Of a stretch of DNA of 64,000 nt, positions 35,931 to 44,762 are shown piece by piece (position 1 is the stretch's first letter; each line of letters opens with the position of its first letter). The DNA is from Bradyrhizobium quebecense (GTDB lineage Bacteria; Pseudomonadota; Alphaproteobacteria; Rhizobiales; Xanthobacteraceae). The translations under genes were made by a program, and so were the position numbers. The stretch lies in contig NZ_CP088022.1 in the NCBI RefSeq assembly GCF_013373795.3, positions 1,922,001 to 1,986,000 of the forward strand. Direction: 5' to 3'. The notes beneath the pieces were generated by a model. It had not been told where the DNA came from. It made no database searches and saw only the letters and a list, made by a program, of their open reading frames with translations.

Positions 35931-36028
35931 GAGATGGTTCCGGCGTGCCGCGGGGACGCGGCGTCACGCGAAACCATAGTGGATGACGGCTTGGGCGCAA
36001 GGCGCATCGGCGTCCTGCCATAATGACG

Positions 36029-37798
36029 TCAGCGCAGTGGCTTCTTCAGGAGCGAGAAGCGGTCCGGATCGAGGCCCAGTGACGGCTGCAGCATCGGCGC
36101 CTCGGCAGGCGCCACGGTGCGCGGCGGTGCGGGAGCGTTGAAGTTGGCGTCGCTCTGCGTGTCGCGATGCGAGGTGGCGCCGCGCCAGCGCTCCAGCACG
36201 GCGCTGACGAAATGCATGTCATGGCCGGCGGTGACCGACGGCACCGTTGCGATGGTGGCTTCGCCGCGCGGCAGCTGGTGCGGCGGCACCTCCTTGAAGC
36301 GCAGCCGGGTCGGCAGCGCCACGCCTTCGCCGAACGCCAGCACTTCGCGAGTGCCGAGCGAAGGCACGAACGACAGCAAATTGGCGGCGGCATCCGACAC
36401 CGCGGAGCGCAGCAGCGCCTGGTCGCGGTCGTTGGCAAGCCGCATCGTGAACAGCGTGTTGCACTGGGAGATGATGGTCGCGTCGAGCTCGGCCGGACGC
36501 TGGGTGATCAGGCCGAGATAGACGCCGTATTTGCGGCCTTCCTTGGCGATGCGCGACACCGCCTTGCGGGTCGGCCCGAAGCCGATGTTGCGGTCCGCGG
36601 ACGCGTAGCGGTGCGCTTCCTCGCAGACGAACAGCATCGGCGAGACGCCGTCGCTCCACAGCCCGAAATCGAACGCCATGCGGCACAGCACCGACACCAC
36701 GGAATCGACGACTTCGGCCGGGAAGCCCGCGAGCTGCATGATGGTCATCGGCTTGCCGTTGGCGGGCAGACGGAACAGATGGCTGATCACCTCGGCCATG
36801 GTGTCGCCGCCGACATTGGCGTTGTCGAACATGAAGGCGTAGCGCGGATCGTTGCGCACCGCGTCGATGCGCGAGATCAGCTTGTGATAGATGATGCGCG
36901 AGGAGCGGTTCTCGAGCTTGCCCATGCGCTCGTCGATCAGCGAGATCAGGTCGACGAGGCGATAGGGCACCGGCGTATCGACGGTGTAGCCGACCTGCTT
37001 GGGGTCGACCCGCTTGAGCCCGAGACCGACCCGGTCGGAGTTCTGGTACTGGGTGTAAATGCCCTTCGCCATCGGGATCACTTCGGCGAGGATGTCGAGT
37101 TCTTCGGGCACGCCGGGCCGGCCGCCGAACAGCACGTCGACGATCTCTTCGAAGTTGAACAGCCAGAACGGCAGCTTCAGGTTTCGCGGGTTGAGCACCT
37201 GCGCGCGCTCGCCGAAGCAGCGGCCGTATTCGTTGTGCACGTCGAGCAGGAAGATGCGCAGGTTCGGCCGCGACTTCAGGATCTCGTTGAGCAGCAGCGA
37301 CACGCCGGTGGATTTGCCGACGCCGGTCGAGCCGAGCACCGCGAAGTGCTTGGACAGCATCTCCTCGACGTCGACATAAGCGATGACCGAACGGTCCTGT
37401 TGCAGCGTGCCGACATTGATCTGGTCCGAGCCGCTCGGCGCATAGACCGTGCGCAGCTCCTGGTTGGTGATCAGATCGGTGCTGTCGCCGATGGTCGGAT
37501 AGTGGGTGACGCCGCGCTGGAACTTCGGGCGATCGCCGCCGAGGATTTCGCCGAGCAGGTCGACCGAGGCGGTCGCCATGTATTCGTCGGACGCCGGCAG
37601 GTTCTCGCACGACACTTCGGTGATCATGGCAACGATGACCGAACTCGCGCAGCGGATGCTGACGAACCGGCCGACGGTCGCGCGCATTTCCGAAAACTGC
37701 ATCTGGCCGCCCGTCAGCAGCCCAACCCGGGCCTGCGAGCCGCGCACAGAGATCACACGTCCGAAGGATGTCACAGTTCCAGCCTGGCTCGTTCGCAA
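36029..37798 (-). CDS. HerA-type ATP-binding protein (DUF87, FtsK-HerA superfamily)
   Basis: 589 residues. An N-terminal HAS-barrel (about 10-85) is followed by the ATPase core with Walker A GSTGVGKST at 156-164, Walker B FVCEEAHRY, and a later Gln/Arg segment (LITQRPAELDATIISQC) matching the sensor region of HerA. Members form hexameric DNA translocases; HerA pairs with the nuclease NurA in archaea and with other nucleases in bacteria. No nuclease gene is adjacent. The first start codon in frame is TTG at 37796-37798. A GTG at 37772-37774 is an equally good choice, with neither having a strong ribosome site. The C-terminal 60 residues are low-complexity. Confidence 0.82.
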   Translation of the reverse strand: MRTSQAGTVTSFGRVISVRGSQARVGLLTGGQMQFSEMRATVGRFVSIRCASSVIVAMITEVSCENLPASDEYMATASVDLLGEILGGDRPKFQRGVTHYPTIGDSTDLITNQELRTVYAPSGSDQINVGTLQQDRSVIAYVDVEEMLSKHFAVLGSTGVGKSTGVSLLLNEILKSRPNLRIFLLDVHNEYGRCFGERAQVLNPRNLKLPFWLFNFEEIVDVLFGGRPGVPEELDILAEVIPMAKGIYTQYQNSDRVGLGLKRVDPKQVGYTVDTPVPYRLVDLISLIDERMGKLENRSSRIIYHKLISRIDAVRNDPRYAFMFDNANVGGDTMAEVISHLFRLPANGKPMTIMQLAGFPAEVVDSVVSVLCRMAFDFGLWSDGVSPMLFVCEEAHRYASADRNIGFGPTRKAVSRIAKEGRKYGVYLGLITQRPAELDATIISQCNTLFTMRLANDRDQALLRSAVSDAAANLLSFVPSLGTREVLAFGEGVALPTRLRFKEVPPHQLPRGEATIATVPSVTAGHDMHFVSAVLERWRGATSHRDTQSDANFNAPAPPRTVAPAEAPMLQPSLGLDPDRFSLLKKPLR

Positions 37799-38147
37799 AA
37801 TCTAAATGTCCGGACCAATATGCGCGCCCGGGTTTAGAGAAACCGTTAAATCGCCGAGGTTGCGCATCGGCTAAATCTACACCTTCCCGGTGACGATTTG
37901 TTTCTATCGTGCAGCGAGATTGCGCTCGGTCGCGCCCATCGGCGGCGAAATCGTCGCTTTCCGGCACAGCCGGGTTTGTTTCGCGGTTTTTCCGTTAACG
38001 CGGGATTCACCATCTTCGAGGAGTGCATCGGCAGCTCCGTAGGTTTACGGAGGTTTCGGCGCGATGTGTTACGCTCTGTCTCCAGGTATCGTGTAACCGA
38101 TTGCTAACTGCGAGTTGTAACGACCTTTCCATCAGTGCTGCGTAACG
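37799..38147. other. 349-base intergenic region
   Basis: The gap between the divergent HerA-type and GGDEF-EAL genes. It is richer in A+T than its flanks, especially near 37845-37880 and 38085-38130, which suits promoters for both genes. No palindrome longer than six bases per arm and no clear small gene were seen. Confidence 0.4.
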
Positions 38148-40064
38148 ATGCCGCGCCCGGGAGAGATCAGCGTGCGCATCGAACACCGCAATTCATCGTC
38201 AGGAAATGCCGACGCCGGCTCGACCAAGGGGCTGGCGTTCTGTGCCGGCCTGCTCGTCGGCAGCCTGTTCGGAAGCGTGACCGCGCAGTGGAGCGAGCGC
38301 GAAGGCCTCTTGATGGCGGCCTTCGCGATCATGGCCGTGATCGTTTTCCTGTTGCTGAAGCGGCATGAAATCTCCGACGCGCGGCTCGCCACCGAACGCC
38401 GCAATCTCATGACCGCCGTGGACAACATTCCGCAGGGGCTCGTGCTCTACGATGCGTCGGCGCGCATCATCATCTGCAATCGTCCCTACATCGAGATGTT
38501 CGGGCTCTCGCCTGATGTGGCGAAGCCCGGCTGCACCATGCAGCGGCTGATCGAGCACCGGCAGGAGACCGGCTCGTTCGATGGCGACGTCGACGAATTC
38601 TGCGATGCCATCATCCGCAATGTGAAGCTTGGCCGCGGGACGCGTCAGCTGACTGAGGCGCCGGGCGGGCGCGCGATCGAGATCGTCAACAAGCCGCTGC
38701 CGGAGGGCGGATGGGTGGCGACCATCGAGGACATCACCGAGCGGACGCGCACCGAGAACAAGATCGCGCATATGGCGCACTATGACGCTCTCACCGATCT
38801 GCCCAACCGCCTGCTGTTCCGTCAGCGCCTCGAGCAGGCGCTGACGGCGATCGGACCCGGCGAACAGATCGCGGTCATGTATATCGACATCGACGAGTTC
38901 AAGAGCGTCAACGACGCGCTCGGCCATCAGATCGGCGACGAGCTGCTGAGGGCCATCGCCGAACGCCTGCGCTCCTGCGTCGGGGGGACCGATGTGGCGG
39001 CGCGCCTCGGCGGCGACGAGTTTGCGGTGATCCAGACTGCGGTCCGCGATCAGACCGAGACCATGCAGCTCCTGGCCGCGATCTATCAGACCATCCGCCA
39101 GCCGATCGATTGCAGCGGGCACCTGATCACGACCGACGCCAGCATCGGCATCGCGGTCGCGCCCGCCGACGGCCTCGACCTCGATCAATTGCTGCGCAAC
39201 GCGGACCTCGCGCTCTATGGCGCGAAGAGCGATGGCCGCCGCACCTACCGGTTCTTCGAGGCCGGCATGGATGCGCGCGCCAAGGCGCGGCGCAGCCTCG
39301 AACTGGAGTTGCGCCAGGCCATCGCCGACGGCAGCTTCGAGCTGCACTATCAGCCGCTGCTCCATCTCGAGGATGGCCGGGTCAGCTGTTGCGAGGCACT
39401 GGTGCGCTGGCGGCATCCCGAACGCGGCACCATCTCGCCGGCAGATTTCATCCCGGTCGCCGAGGATACCGGCCTGATCAACGATCTCGGGCACTGGGTG
39501 CTCAACACCGCGTGCCGGGAAGCCGTGAACTGGCCGGATCACATCAACGTCGCGGTCAACGTGTCTCCGATCCAGTTCAAAAGCCAGACGCTGGCGCTGA
39601 ACGTCGCCGCCGCGCTCGCGGCGTCGGGGCTCGCGCCCTCGCGGCTCGAGCTCGAGATCACTGAAGCGGTGCTGATCCGTGACGACGAGGCCGCGCTCGA
39701 TATCCTGCATCAGCTGCGCGAGCTCGGCGTCCGGATCGCGCTCGACGATTTCGGCACCGGCTATTCGTCGTTGAGCTATCTGCAGCGCTTCCCCTTCGAC
39801 AAGATCAAGATCGATCGCGCCTTCATCAAGGATCTCGCGGGTACCGGCGCGTCGTCCACCATCGTCCAGGCCGTCGTGAACATTGCCGCCGCGAGCGACA
39901 TGACGACGACCGCGGAGGGCGTCGAGACCGAGCAACAGCGCAACCTGCTCCGCACCCTCGGCTGCACCGAGATGCAGGGCTTTCTGTTCAGCCGGCCGGT
40001 GCCGGATGTCGAAATCCGCAAACTGCTGTCGTCGCATCGCGAGAGGGCCGTCTCGGTCGCCTGA
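38148..40064 (+). CDS. PAS-GGDEF-EAL cyclic-di-GMP turnover protein
   Basis: 638 residues. Two membrane helices lie near the N-terminus (about 28-47 and 53-70), then a PAS domain (about 84-200), a GGDEF domain with intact RLGGDEF (288-292), and an EAL domain with EAL at 416-418, DDFGTGYSSLSYL and KIDRAFI, all kept. Both synthesis and hydrolysis of cyclic-di-GMP are therefore possible, and the PAS domain may choose between them. It is membrane-anchored with a cytoplasmic output. The start GTG/ATG region is not unusual. No partner gene is adjacent. Confidence 0.9.
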   Translation: MPRPGEISVRIEHRNSSSGNADAGSTKGLAFCAGLLVGSLFGSVTAQWSEREGLLMAAFAIMAVIVFLLLKRHEISDARLATERRNLMTAVDNIPQGLVLYDASARIIICNRPYIEMFGLSPDVAKPGCTMQRLIEHRQETGSFDGDVDEFCDAIIRNVKLGRGTRQLTEAPGGRAIEIVNKPLPEGGWVATIEDITERTRTENKIAHMAHYDALTDLPNRLLFRQRLEQALTAIGPGEQIAVMYIDIDEFKSVNDALGHQIGDELLRAIAERLRSCVGGTDVAARLGGDEFAVIQTAVRDQTETMQLLAAIYQTIRQPIDCSGHLITTDASIGIAVAPADGLDLDQLLRNADLALYGAKSDGRRTYRFFEAGMDARAKARRSLELELRQAIADGSFELHYQPLLHLEDGRVSCCEALVRWRHPERGTISPADFIPVAEDTGLINDLGHWVLNTACREAVNWPDHINVAVNVSPIQFKSQTLALNVAAALAASGLAPSRLELEITEAVLIRDDEAALDILHQLRELGVRIALDDFGTGYSSLSYLQRFPFDKIKIDRAFIKDLAGTGASSTIVQAVVNIAAASDMTTTAEGVETEQQRNLLRTLGCTEMQGFLFSRPVPDVEIRKLLSSHRERAVSVA

Positions 40065-40159
40065 CCGCCGGCCGCGGCCGCTTTCAATATGTGATTTCAG
40101 CCACGGAATGCGGCGCGAGCGCCGGCCATCTTGTTGATACGCAACAAGAAGGCTCCGCC

Positions 40160-40561
40160 ATGTACATTCTCGTGAATGCGCTCCTCGTTCTGGCAATCGC
40201 GTTCTTCTTCTTCCTGCCGATGACCGATCGCCGCACCGCGCGGATGAAGCTCTGTATGGTGTGCGCGCTCGCCATTGCGCTGACGGTGTCGGCGACCCTA
40301 TACGGGCCGCACGGTCCGGCACCGGTGATGGTGTCGAAGGGCCAGGCGCGGATGCTGGCCTCAACGGCTGCCGCAATTTCCGGGATCAACATTTTGTTGA
40401 CGGGACCTAATCCTTTGTACACTAGTACAAATCGACGCACCGAAGCTCGCGCGCCAGAGCGGCAAGCCGTCGATCGGGCGTCGTCGTCGTGGAAGGAGAC
40501 CGCCCCATGCAGTCGGAACCGATCGTCGATCTCGCGCATCTCGGGCACATGGAGCTGCTGA
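40160..40561 (+). CDS. Possible small membrane protein
   Basis: From the ATG at 40160 (AAGAAGG upstream) the first 80 residues contain two or three hydrophobic segments (YILVNALLVLAIAFFFFLPM; CMVCALAIALTVSATLYG; LASTAAAISGINILL), which look like a real membrane protein. The remaining 50 residues are basic and read like out-of-frame sequence, and they overlap the dioxygenase start by 55 bases. It may therefore be a truncated or frameshifted gene. Function unknown. Confidence 0.35.
   Translation: MYILVNALLVLAIAFFFFLPMTDRRTARMKLCMVCALAIALTVSATLYGPHGPAPVMVSKGQARMLASTAAAISGINILLTGPNPLYTSTNRRTEARAPERQAVDRASSSWKETAPCSRNRSSISRISGTWSC
40414..40431. promoter_or_regulatory. Candidate operator upstream of the extradiol dioxygenase gene
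   Basis: TTTGTACACTAGTACAAA is a palindrome with 7-base arms around ACTA. It lies 76 bases before the dioxygenase ATG. A possible -35 (TTGACG, 40397-40402) is just upstream, so a bound regulator would block the promoter. The arms suit a GntR- or MarR-type dimer. Confidence 0.4.
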
Positions 40562-41463
40562 CGCCGAAGCCCGACGAGAGCCTGAAGTTCTTCGTCGATG
40601 TCATGGGCATGACGGCCAGCGGCCGGAAGGGCGAGTCGGTCTATCTGCGCGGCTGGGACGATTACGAGCGCTACTCGCTGAAGCTGACCGCATCGAACAC
40701 CTCCGGCATGGAGCATATGGCGCTGCGGGCCCGCAGCGCGCAGGCGCTCGAGCGCCGCGTCGCGGCGCTAAAAGGCTCGGGTTTCGACATCGGCTGGATC
40801 GATGGCGACATGGGGCAGGGACCGGCATTCCGATGCCGCGATCCCGACGGCCATGTCATCGAGCTCTATTACGAGACCGAATGGTACGAGGCGCCGGCCG
40901 AGCTGAAGCCGGCGCTGAAGAACCAGGCGCAGCGCTTTCCGGCGCGCGGCGTCAACGTCCGCCGGCTCGACCATCTCAACTGCCTCGCGGTCGACATCAA
41001 GGCCAACCGCCTGTTCTTCGAAAACTATCTGGGATGCCGCACCACCGAGCAGATCGTGCTCAATGACGGCACGGAAGCGGCGATGTGGATGACGATGTCG
41101 AACAAGAGCTACGACTTCGCCTATACCCGCGATCATTACGGCAAGATGGGCCGCTTCCATCACGTGACCTACGCGCTCGACAGCCGCGAGGAGATCCTGC
41201 GCGCGGCGGATATTTTTCTCGAGAACGGCGTGCATATCGAAACCGGACCGCACAAGCATGCGATCCAGCAGACGTTCTTTCTTTACGTCTACGAGCCCGG
41301 CGGCAATCGCGTCGAGGTCGCCAACGCAGGAGCCCGCCTGATCCTCGCGCCGGACTGGAAGCCGATCGTGTGGACCGAGGAGGAGCGCAAGAAGGGCCAG
41401 GCCTGGGGGTTGAAGACGATCGAATCGTTTCACACCCACGGCACGCCGCCGGTGATCGACTAG
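40507..41463 (+). CDS. Extradiol (catechol 2,3-dioxygenase-type) VOC-fold enzyme
   Basis: 318 residues from the ATG at 40507 (AAGGAG upstream). Two VOC modules: residues 8-125 and 150-275. Metal ligands of type I extradiol dioxygenases are in the second module: H156 (RLDHLN), H218 (RFHHVTY) and E270 (GNRVEVA). The first module keeps RDPDGHVIELYYE. With iron it should cleave a catechol-type ring next to the hydroxyls, as part of aromatic or terpenoid breakdown. No other ring-cleavage genes lie near, so the substrate is unknown. Confidence 0.83.
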   Translation: MQSEPIVDLAHLGHMELLTPKPDESLKFFVDVMGMTASGRKGESVYLRGWDDYERYSLKLTASNTSGMEHMALRARSAQALERRVAALKGSGFDIGWIDGDMGQGPAFRCRDPDGHVIELYYETEWYEAPAELKPALKNQAQRFPARGVNVRRLDHLNCLAVDIKANRLFFENYLGCRTTEQIVLNDGTEAAMWMTMSNKSYDFAYTRDHYGKMGRFHHVTYALDSREEILRAADIFLENGVHIETGPHKHAIQQTFFLYVYEPGGNRVEVANAGARLILAPDWKPIVWTEEERKKGQAWGLKTIESFHTHGTPPVID

Positions 41464-41618
41464 ATGCTCGACCAGCGCAAGCAAACGACCCCCGCGCGTC
41501 GATACGTCGCCTCGAACACGCGCGGTCGGACGACAATGTGGATGCGTAGCCGACATGACTCGCTTTGAGAGGGCGGACGCTGCGTCGCGCGCGGCGCATG
41601 AACGGTGAGAACAGCACA

Positions 41619-42089
41619 ATGGCTGGCAGGACGCCCAAGACGTCGGCGAAGAGCGCAAGGAAGGGAGCTGCGAAGTGTGGGGCTGCAAAGCCCCGCCTGC
41701 TCGCAGGCGGCAATCCGCAGATCGCAAAGGGGTATGGTGACGCTCCGGTGCAAGCCTTTATCGCGGCGATGCCGGGGTGGAAGCGCGACGTCGGATGCAA
41801 GCTTGACGCGCTCATCGTGCGTACCATCCCCGGCGTGCACAAGGCGGTGAAATGGAACTCGCCGCTCTACGGCATCGAAGGCGATGGCTGGTTCCTCGGC
41901 ATCCATGTCTTCAAGCACTATGTCAAAGTGGCGTTCTTTCGCGGCGCATCGCTGCATCCGGTGCCGCCGGGCGAGTCCAAGCAGCAGCACACGCGTTATC
42001 TCGATATTCATGAGAACGACGAGCTCGACGAAGCCCAGTTCACCGCCTGGGTGAAGCAAGCCAGTCAATTGCCCGGCGAACGGATGTGA
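41619..42089 (+). CDS. DUF1801 domain protein
   Basis: 156 residues from the ATG at 41619 (GGTGAGAA upstream; other in-frame starts exist at 41598 and 41565). A lysine/alanine-rich N-terminus (PKTSAKSARKGAAK) leads into the DUF1801 core: VQAFIAAMPGWKRDVGCKLDALI, then VHKAVKWNSPLYGIEGDGWFLGIHVFKHYVKVAFF. This family (YdhG-like) has a fold akin to Tm0979-type proteins; its biochemical role is not settled. The gene stands alone. Confidence 0.75.
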   Translation: MAGRTPKTSAKSARKGAAKCGAAKPRLLAGGNPQIAKGYGDAPVQAFIAAMPGWKRDVGCKLDALIVRTIPGVHKAVKWNSPLYGIEGDGWFLGIHVFKHYVKVAFFRGASLHPVPPGESKQQHTRYLDIHENDELDEAQFTAWVKQASQLPGERM

Positions 42090-42195
42090 GTGGCCATGCG
42101 GGTCAGGACCGGCGGGCAATGGCCACAACGCGCCGTCGATGCAGCTCTGCGCGCGCGAGCGTTGCCTCGCCTCGGGCGTTTGGTGTTAGGCTGCG

Positions 42196-42284
42196 CTGAA
42201 GCACGATGAATCGTCATCGTGCTTCAGGTTGTTGTCCTGGCATGATCCTCTCGGAAAACCGCTTCCCACTTTTCCGGATCATGC
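42196..42284. repeat. Dispersed repeat: 14-base hairpin plus 45-base inverted-end tail, copy 2
   Basis: A perfect 14-base stem (CTGAAGCACGATGA 42196-42209 with its complement at 42214-42227, loop ATCG) is followed, after a TTGT spacer, by the 45-base element bounded by GCATGATC (42240-42247) and GATCATGC (42277-42284). The tail is the reverse of the element at 8541-8585. The hairpin-plus-tail layout is that of the element at 18468-18568. Confidence 0.7.
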
Positions 42285-42310
42285 TCTGGTAACGTCAGAG
42301 GAAAACGTCG

Positions 42311-43588
42311 ATGAGCGAACACACGACGGACAAGCGCGTGCGAGAGGCGTCTCGCAGGCGATTCCTTCAGGCGGGCGCAGCACTGGCCGGTGGCTCCGCG
42401 ATCGCGGGAGTTGGCGGTTCTACCGCGCTTGCCGAACAGGGGAATAATCTTCCGCCCAACGTGCCGGCATGGATGAAAGCGCCCGGCGATCCGATGGGAA
42501 GCCAGCCCTATGGCACGCCATCGGAGCACGAGAAGGGCGTCGTCAAGAACATCTCGAAGGCGCTGCCGCAATACATCTCCGCGTCGGGCCGCACGCCGTT
42601 GCAGGAGCTCGACGGCATCATCACGCCGAACGGGCTGTTCTACGAACGCCACCACGGCGGCGTGCCGACCATCGATCCGGCCGAGCACCGGCTGATGTTG
42701 CACGGCATGGTCGATCGCCCTCTGGTGTTCACGATGGAGGACATCCGCCGCTTTCCGTCGCAGTCGCGCATCCACTTCCTCGAGTGCTCCGGCAATCCGG
42801 TCTACACCAAGCCCTACGGCAAGACGGCCTCCGACCTCGTCGGCCTGCTGAGCTGCGCGGAATGGACCGGCGTGCCGTTGAAGACCGTGCTGGACGAAGC
42901 AGGCCTGCAGGCGGGCGCCAAATGGATCGTCGCCGAAGGCGCCGATGCCGCCGCGTTGACGCGCTCGATCCCGATCGAGAAATGCCTCGACGACGCCATG
43001 CTGGTCTACAGCCAGAACGGCGAGCGGCTGCGTCCGCAGCAGGGCTATCCGCTGCGCCTGTTGCTGCCAGGCTTCGAGGGCAACATGAACGTGAAATGGC
43101 TGCGCCGGCTCAAGGTGGTCGCCGAGCCGGCCTATTCGCGCGAGGAGACCTCGAAATACACCGACCCGATGCCGGACGGCACGTCGCGCGAATTCACCTT
43201 CTACATGGAGGCCAAGTCGATCATCACGCGGCCGTCCGGCGGTCAGAAGCTGACCACTCACGGCTTTCACGAGATCACCGGGATAGCCTGGAGCGGCCAC
43301 GGCAAGATCAAGAGCGTCGAGATCTCGCTCGACGAAGGCAAGAGCTGGCAACAGGCCGAGCTGCAGGAGCCGGTGCTGACGCGCGCGCTCACGCGCTTCC
43401 GTTTGCCCTGGCACTGGGACGGCACCCCCGCAGTGATCCAGAGCCGCGCCATCGACGAGACCGGCTACGTGCAGCCGACGCTGGCGGAATTGGTGGCGGT
43501 ACGCGGTCTCAACTCGTTCTACCATAACAACGCGATCTGGCCCTGGCGCATCGATGCGAATGGCGAGGTGACCAATGGCCAGGCGTAA
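42311..43588 (+). CDS. soxC: Sulfite dehydrogenase molybdopterin subunit SoxC
   Basis: 425 residues. The twin-arginine signal is SRRRFLQAGAALAGGS (residues 14-30), so the folded protein is exported with its cofactor. The molybdenum ligand is C159 in FLECSGNP, and the C-terminal dimerisation domain ends in HHNAIWPWRI-type sequence. It is the sulfane/sulfite-oxidising half of SoxCD. soxD overlaps its end by 14 bases. The other sox genes (soxXYZAB) are not within this window. Confidence 0.87.
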   Translation: MSEHTTDKRVREASRRRFLQAGAALAGGSAIAGVGGSTALAEQGNNLPPNVPAWMKAPGDPMGSQPYGTPSEHEKGVVKNISKALPQYISASGRTPLQELDGIITPNGLFYERHHGGVPTIDPAEHRLMLHGMVDRPLVFTMEDIRRFPSQSRIHFLECSGNPVYTKPYGKTASDLVGLLSCAEWTGVPLKTVLDEAGLQAGAKWIVAEGADAAALTRSIPIEKCLDDAMLVYSQNGERLRPQQGYPLRLLLPGFEGNMNVKWLRRLKVVAEPAYSREETSKYTDPMPDGTSREFTFYMEAKSIITRPSGGQKLTTHGFHEITGIAWSGHGKIKSVEISLDEGKSWQQAELQEPVLTRALTRFRLPWHWDGTPAVIQSRAIDETGYVQPTLAELVAVRGLNSFYHNNAIWPWRIDANGEVTNGQA

Positions 43589-44120
43589 TCTGAAGACCGC
43601 CGCGCTGGTGAGCGCGATCGCGATGCACGGCGTCGCCGTTCATGCCGAGGAGCGCTACGGCATCGGCCGCGAGGCGACGCCGGCGGAGATCGCCGGCTGG
43701 AACATCGACATCGGCCGTGACGGCACGGCGTTGCCGCCGGGTAGCGGCAGCGTCGAGCGCGGCCGCATCGTGTTCAGCGAGCAATGCGCGGCGTGCCATG
43801 GCGACAGCGGGCAGGGCGGTGTCGGTGATCGCCTGGTCGGCGGACAGGGCACCCTGGCGAGCCCAAAGCCGATCCGCACCGTCGGCAGCTACTGGCCCTA
43901 TGCCTCGACCTTGTTCGACTATATCCGCCGCGCGATGCCGCAGAACGCGCCACAGTCGCTGAGCAATGAGGACGTCTACGCGGTGTCCGCCTACATCCTC
44001 AGCCTCAACGGCATCGTTCCCGCCAATGCGGTGCTCGATGCGAAGTCGCTCGCCGCCGTCAAGATGCCGAACCGCGATGGGTTCGTCTCCGATCCACGGC
44101 CTGACGTGCATAATCGGTGA
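43575..44120 (+). CDS. soxD: c-type cytochrome subunit SoxD (single haem)
   Basis: 181 residues. A signal peptide (about 1-24) is followed by one haem-c site C71-A-A-C-H75, with M121 (RRAMPQNAP) the likely sixth ligand. This one-haem form is shorter than the two-haem SoxD of Paracoccus. It overlaps soxC by 14 bases and should accept electrons from the molybdenum subunit and pass them to a periplasmic cytochrome. Export is by the general secretory route, with haem added in the periplasm. Confidence 0.83.
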   Translation: MARRNLKTAALVSAIAMHGVAVHAEERYGIGREATPAEIAGWNIDIGRDGTALPPGSGSVERGRIVFSEQCAACHGDSGQGGVGDRLVGGQGTLASPKPIRTVGSYWPYASTLFDYIRRAMPQNAPQSLSNEDVYAVSAYILSLNGIVPANAVLDAKSLAAVKMPNRDGFVSDPRPDVHNR

Positions 44121-44309
44121 AGCGCGGACCAGGCGGCCGTCGCGCGTCGCGGTCGTCGTGCCACGGCGACGGCTGCCTCGCGGCATTGTGACCTGATGGT
44201 CCCCTGCATCGGGACCTTGGCCGTCACCACATCGGTTGCACAAGGGACGGCGATGCCGCCCCTGTGCAGTTTCCTGGGCGAATTTCAATTGATGCATCGG
44301 AGAGGTCCT

Positions 44310-44615
44310 ATGGCCGGACTCAAGGCCGTTGCAGCCGCTGTGCTGCTCGTGGGAATGACGTTCACGCCAGTCTCGGCCCAGATCTCGGAGCCGGCGCTTT
44401 TCGACGCGCAGAATCCGGGGCGGAGCGCGATCAACGGCGGCGCCCTGACGCCGTGGGGTGAGGCCCAGCAGGCGGCGCAACGTGGCGGCAACCCGGCGAA
44501 TGCCTATGGGGCCATGCCGGCGGCGCCGTCCTCGTCTTGCGCACGCTACCATTCGTTCGATCCTGCGTCCGGCACCTTCCTTGGCCGCGACGGTCGCCGC
44601 CATCCCTGCCAATAG
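44310..44615 (+). CDS. BA14K-like secreted protein
   Basis: 101 residues from the ATG at 44310 (GGAGAGG upstream). An N-terminal signal peptide (LKAVAAAVLLVGMTFTPVSA) and a low-complexity middle lead to a short C-terminal motif CARYHSFDPASGTFLGRDGRR, the hallmark of BA14K family proteins first seen as Brucella antigens. The two cysteines may form a disulfide. Function is unknown; lectin-like activity is suggested for the family. Confidence 0.7.
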   Translation: MAGLKAVAAAVLLVGMTFTPVSAQISEPALFDAQNPGRSAINGGALTPWGEAQQAAQRGGNPANAYGAMPAAPSSSCARYHSFDPASGTFLGRDGRRHPCQ

Positions 44616-44762
44616 GGCCCTGCACCACGCTTGGCTGTCGTTCTTGGCGGTGGATAAGCGCGTCGGCCGTCGCGCCGCGCCCGAACGCCAGGACGTCGGG
44701 CGCGTTATAGTCCGCAGATCGTGTCGGGCCCCGCCGGGCCCGAGCGGCGGAGGGCAGCTGGC

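Noticed and set aside
36167..37837. 556-residue frame on the plus strand opposite the HerA-type gene
   Set aside because: It is a high-GC antisense frame. The minus-strand reading has Walker A and B motifs and a natural gene length.
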